This document shows positions 61,487 through 64,000 of a stretch of 64,000 nucleotides of DNA, piece after piece. The stretch is from Dehalobacterium formicoaceticum (GTDB lineage: Bacteria > Bacillota > Dehalobacteriia > Dehalobacteriales > Dehalobacteriaceae), in the NCBI RefSeq assembly GCF_002224645.1, contig NZ_CP022121.1, forward strand, positions 1,308,501-1,372,500, given 5' to 3'. Within the stretch, counting starts at the first letter, position 1. The number at the start of each line of letters is the position of its first letter. Below the pieces are notes generated by a model. The model ran no database searches, was not told where the DNA came from, and was given only the letters and a program-made list of their open reading frames with translations. Made by a program: the position numbers and the translations under genes.

Positions 61487-62674
61487 GTGAAGAGAATGTT
61501 TACCTCAGAATCGGTCACGGAGGGACATCCGGATAAAATATGTGATCAAATTTCTGATGGAGTTTTAGATGTCGTTTTGGCAGAAGACCCTTTTGGCCGG
61601 GTGGCTTGCGAAACTTCTGTCACCACCGGTCTTGTACTGGTGGCAGGGGAAATCACCACAAGCTGTTATGTGGATATTCCAAAAATTGTACGGGAGACGA
61701 TTAAGGAGATTGGTTACACCCGAGCAAAATATGGTTTTGATTGTGATACCTGCGCTGTTTTAACGTCTATTGATGAACAATCGCCGGATATTGCGATGGG
61801 AGTGAACCAAGCCCGGGAGGCTAAAGCAGAAGAAAGACCGGATGCAGGGATGGAGACTCTTGGTGCAGGGGATCAGGGGATGATGTTTGGATATGCCACC
61901 AATGAAACCTCGGAATTCATGCCCCTTGCTATTAGTTTAGCCCATGGATTAACCAGGGAATTGTCTAAGAAGAGAAAATCAGGTGAATTGTCTTATTTAC
62001 GGCCGGACGGAAAGGCACAGGTGACAGTGGAATACGATGATGAAACACCGGTACGAGTTGATACGATAGTGATTTCTACCCAGCATAATCCTGAAGTTTC
62101 CTTGGATACCATCCGTAAAGATATTCTGGAGCAGGTGGTTCCAGCTGTGATACCTGAAGAACTTTTGGATCATCAAACCCGATATTTTGTAAATCCTACT
62201 GGACGTTTTGTGATTGGCGGTCCTCAGGGGGATGCCGGTCTAACCGGGAGAAAGATCATTGTGGATACATACGGGGGATATGCTTGCCACGGGGGAGGAG
62301 CTTTTTCAGGTAAGGATCCCACCAAGGTGGATCGTTCTGCTGCTTATGCCGCCCGCTACGTGGCGAAAAACATAGTGGCAGCAGGACTGGCTAAGCGATG
62401 TGAAATTCAACTGGCCTATGCTATTGGTGTGGCGGAGCCAATCTCCATATTTGTAGATACCTATGACACAGGAAAAATCGGTACAGAAGAAATGATTGAT
62501 TTGATCTGGAAGCATTTCGATTTAACTCCGGCAGGCATCATTAGGGAATTGGACCTTAGACGGCCAATCTATAAGCAAACAGCTGCCTATGGCCATTTTG
62601 GCCGTCTCGATTTGGAACTCCCCTGGGAAAGATTGGACAAGGTAGACATGCTGCAAGAAAGCATCAGGAAATAA
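61487..62674 (+). CDS. metK: S-adenosylmethionine synthetase
   Basis: A 395-residue Met[37 protein letters not shown] and the P-loop [19 protein letters not shown]. The GTG at 61487 is chosen because AAAGGAG lies 9 bases upstream and the family begins there; an upstream ATG at 61418 would add 23 residues. It supplies SAM to the aminomutase and methyltransferases here. No SAM riboswitch is visible in the 250-base leader. Confidence 0.96.
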   Translation: MKRMFTSESVTEGHPDKICDQISDGVLDVVLAEDPFGRVACETSVTTGLVLVAGEITTSCYVDIPKIVRETIKEIGYTRAKYGFDCDTCAVLTSIDEQSPDIAMGVNQAREAKAEERPDAGMETLGAGDQGMMFGYATNETSEFMPLAISLAHGLTRELSKKRKSGELSYLRPDGKAQVTVEYDDETPVRVDTIVISTQHNPEVSLDTIRKDILEQVVPAVIPEELLDHQTRYFVNPTGRFVIGGPQGDAGLTGRKIIVDTYGGYACHGGGAFSGKDPTKVDRSAAYAARYVAKNIVAAGLAKRCEIQLAYAIGVAEPISIFVDTYDTGKIGTEEMIDLIWKHFDLTPAGIIRELDLRRPIYKQTAAYGHFGRLDLELPWERLDKVDMLQESIRK

Positions 62675-62692
62675 AATAGATAAAGAAACGCA

Positions 62693-62720
62693 AAAACCTC
62701 CTTGGAGCAGGAGGTTTTTT
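62693..62720. terminator. Terminator between converging genes
   Basis: AAAACCTCCT and AGGAGGTTTT form a stem around TGGAGC with T-run. Confidence 0.88.
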
Positions 62721-62740
62721 GGTTCTTTTGATGAAAGATT

Positions 62741-63412
62741 TTACTCGAGATAAAACTTGCGAGATAAGTCTTTGACGCCGAATTTCTGAGCGTTTTGTTT
62801 GGCCCGATAATTTAAAAATGCAGCCAGGGGGGTGTAAAGAATCGGGGGGATGTTTACAGTTAAAAGCTCCTGAACCTGGAAAGAAATTTTTCTGTCAGCC
62901 AAGAGATCATCCAGAGCTATTTGAAAAGCATGGGTGATTTTTTTGCCCTTTTTACCCAAGTTTTCCAATAGGGCTCCATTAATGATTGCTCCACCACCGT
63001 ATCCCAGTCCGCCTAACCACTTCATTTCCGTTTCTTCCGCAAAGAAACGGCAGGATTCCAGCAATGGTTCACAAAGCTTCACATTGGGAAAACCACATTG
63101 GCCCAGGGCAAAGAAACGTTTGTTTCGCAGTAGATCCGATGCTTGCCAGGCAAGTTCCTCCAGAAACCAAATGACCGGATAGGGTAAGGTGTCTACGTAC
63201 AAAGGAGTTATCAGGCCGATCATATCATATTGGGGGATGATTTTTTTAATATCGGAAAAGTCTTTTTTTTGATTGAAATAATCAATAATATGGATGATTT
63301 CCCCGGCATGGCTTTGATTCTCAGCCAGTATTTTGAAGGTGCGGGCAAAGCTGAAGGAGGTTCCTTTTTTGCGCGGGCTGCCGTTTAGCAGCAGTATTTT
63401 TTGTTGTGTCAT
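62741..63412 (-). CDS. Flavodoxin-fold NAD(P)H-dependent oxidoreductase
   Basis: A 223-residue protein starting KILLLNGSPRKKGTSFSFA, the FMN phosphate-binding loop of NADPH-dependent FMN reductases. A YDMIGLITPLYVDTLP strand-loop forms the second flavin contact, followed by FFALGQCGFP. The C-terminal 40 residues are an extension. One base separates it from the upstream paralogue, so the two are probably an operon. Electron partner unknown. Confidence 0.82.
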   Translation of the reverse strand: MTQQKILLLNGSPRKKGTSFSFARTFKILAENQSHAGEIIHIIDYFNQKKDFSDIKKIIPQYDMIGLITPLYVDTLPYPVIWFLEELAWQASDLLRNKRFFALGQCGFPNVKLCEPLLESCRFFAEETEMKWLGGLGYGGGAIINGALLENLGKKGKKITHAFQIALDDLLADRKISFQVQELLTVNIPPILYTPLAAFLNYRAKQNAQKFGVKDLSRKFYLE

Positions 63413-63413
63413 A

Positions 63414-63968
63414 TTATTTTTTCACCTCATCCAATACGATATCCAGCTCTTTTTCAGTAACTGCCATATCATCTGTTGGTTTTAGCAGCAAAGTGCTGCA
63501 AGAAGATTGCATGTTTAATGCATTGGCTGAGACCAGCCTTCGAAAATTATTCTCATGACCTGGGTGGTTTTGCTGGGGTAGCATACCAATGGCAATGATA
63601 TGTTTTCTGCCATAACGCATGGAATGCAGCAGGTGCCCATCCTCCTTGATATAAAAGGGCAACCCTATGGGCATGGTTCTGTCCATGGCCTTTTTCAGTA
63701 ATGAGGAATAGCCGCCAAATCTCACCTTTGTCAACAGAATCATCACCTTACTGGAGGCCATGGCCCGCAAGATCTGAGACATATCATCCTTGATCACACA
63801 TTGGCCGGGTGTCTGACATCCGCAAGAACCACAGGATGTGCAGGGTAAGATATTCATATCTTTAAGTCGGAAGACGGAAAAAACCTCTCCTTTTGCTGCT
63901 AACTGTTTTGTCAGGTACTTGCTGAAGGGATTTTCGCAATTGAACCCATCTAAGATCACTGTATTCAT
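63414..63968 (-). CDS. NADPH-dependent FMN reductase-like iron-sulfur flavoprotein
   Basis: A 184-residue flavodoxin-fold protein. ILPCTSCGSCGCQTPGQC is a cysteine cluster typical of the iron-sulfur flavoprotein subgroup, followed by DDMSQILRAMASSKVMILLT and a RFGGYSSLLKKAMDR flavin loop. The ATG at 63968 has AAAGGAG 8 bases upstream. It forms a two-gene unit with the next flavoprotein. The glycine-rich phosphate loop is less canonical (LDGFNCENPF). Confidence 0.8.
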   Translation of the reverse strand: MNTVILDGFNCENPFSKYLTKQLAAKGEVFSVFRLKDMNILPCTSCGSCGCQTPGQCVIKDDMSQILRAMASSKVMILLTKVRFGGYSSLLKKAMDRTMPIGLPFYIKEDGHLLHSMRYGRKHIIAIGMLPQQNHPGHENNFRRLVSANALNMQSSCSTLLLKPTDDMAVTEKELDIVLDEVKK

Positions 63969-64000
63969 GATCAAAACTCCTTTAAATAAGACATTTTTTT

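Overview
The window looks like chromosomal DNA from an anaerobic, spore-forming, low-to-moderate-GC Firmicute, most likely a Clostridia/Peptococcaceae-type organism. The evidence is AGGAGG-type ribosome sites, TTG/GTG starts, the dgt-yqxD-dnaG-rpoD-trmK-nif3 order, sleB-ypeB germination genes, CotF-like and DUF1540 proteins, and T-box, cobalamin and c-di-AMP leader RNAs. The genus cannot be fixed from sequence alone.

Layout. 1-2.3 kb: end of a ThiZ-ThiX-ThiY-like ABC importer. 2.5-11.8 kb: housekeeping block (dgt, yqxD, dnaG, rpoD, two tRNAs, trmK, nif3-like, zinc-ribbon protein, hisC) with a small hairpin-bearing repeat in at least four intergenic gaps. 11.9-15.0 kb: polar amino-acid ABC importer whose binding-protein gene is broken by an exact 56-bp tandem duplication. 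15.2 kb: RNase P RNA, then a phosphodiesterase and a YlxP-like protein. 17.2-18.2 kb: two tRNAs, an ECF sigma fragment and a probable IS630 transposase remnant. 18.2-22 kb: apgM-menG-hflX, with a JAMM-like motif in the HflX N-terminus, then a SIR2-like protein. 23-29.8 kb: the phosphate regulon phoP-phoR, a four-repeat Pho box and pstSCAB-phoU. 29.9-34.5 kb: metallo-hydrolase, a spore-coat-like small-gene cluster, nth and a ctpA-type protease.

34.5-41 kb is an accessory, decaying island. It holds two roughly 300-bp copies of an undescribed repeat (dyad, sigma-A promoter, micro-ORF), a third copy of the dyad, a scrap of duplicated ctpA, lipoprotein/secreted genes, and a BlaI/BlaR1-like pair. 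Several genes there are each broken by one missing base in a short homopolymer. 41-49.3 kb: six tRNAs, ypeB-sleB, a copper-amine-oxidase-like surface protein and a second, intact BlaI/BlaR1 pair with a promoter dyad.

49.5-64 kb is metabolic: cobalamin riboswitch-cobT; gltX followed by an archaeal/methylotroph-type methenyl-H4MPT cyclohydrolase (mch); a c-di-AMP riboswitch upstream of glutamate 2,3-aminomutase (beta-glutamate osmolyte synthesis); a T-box upstream of an isomerase-like/AMP-ligase fusion; a cysteine-peptidase-like protein; pncB; metK; and two flavodoxin-fold reductases. The most noteworthy items are the repeat element, mch, the riboswitch-aminomutase link, and the recurrent single-base losses.
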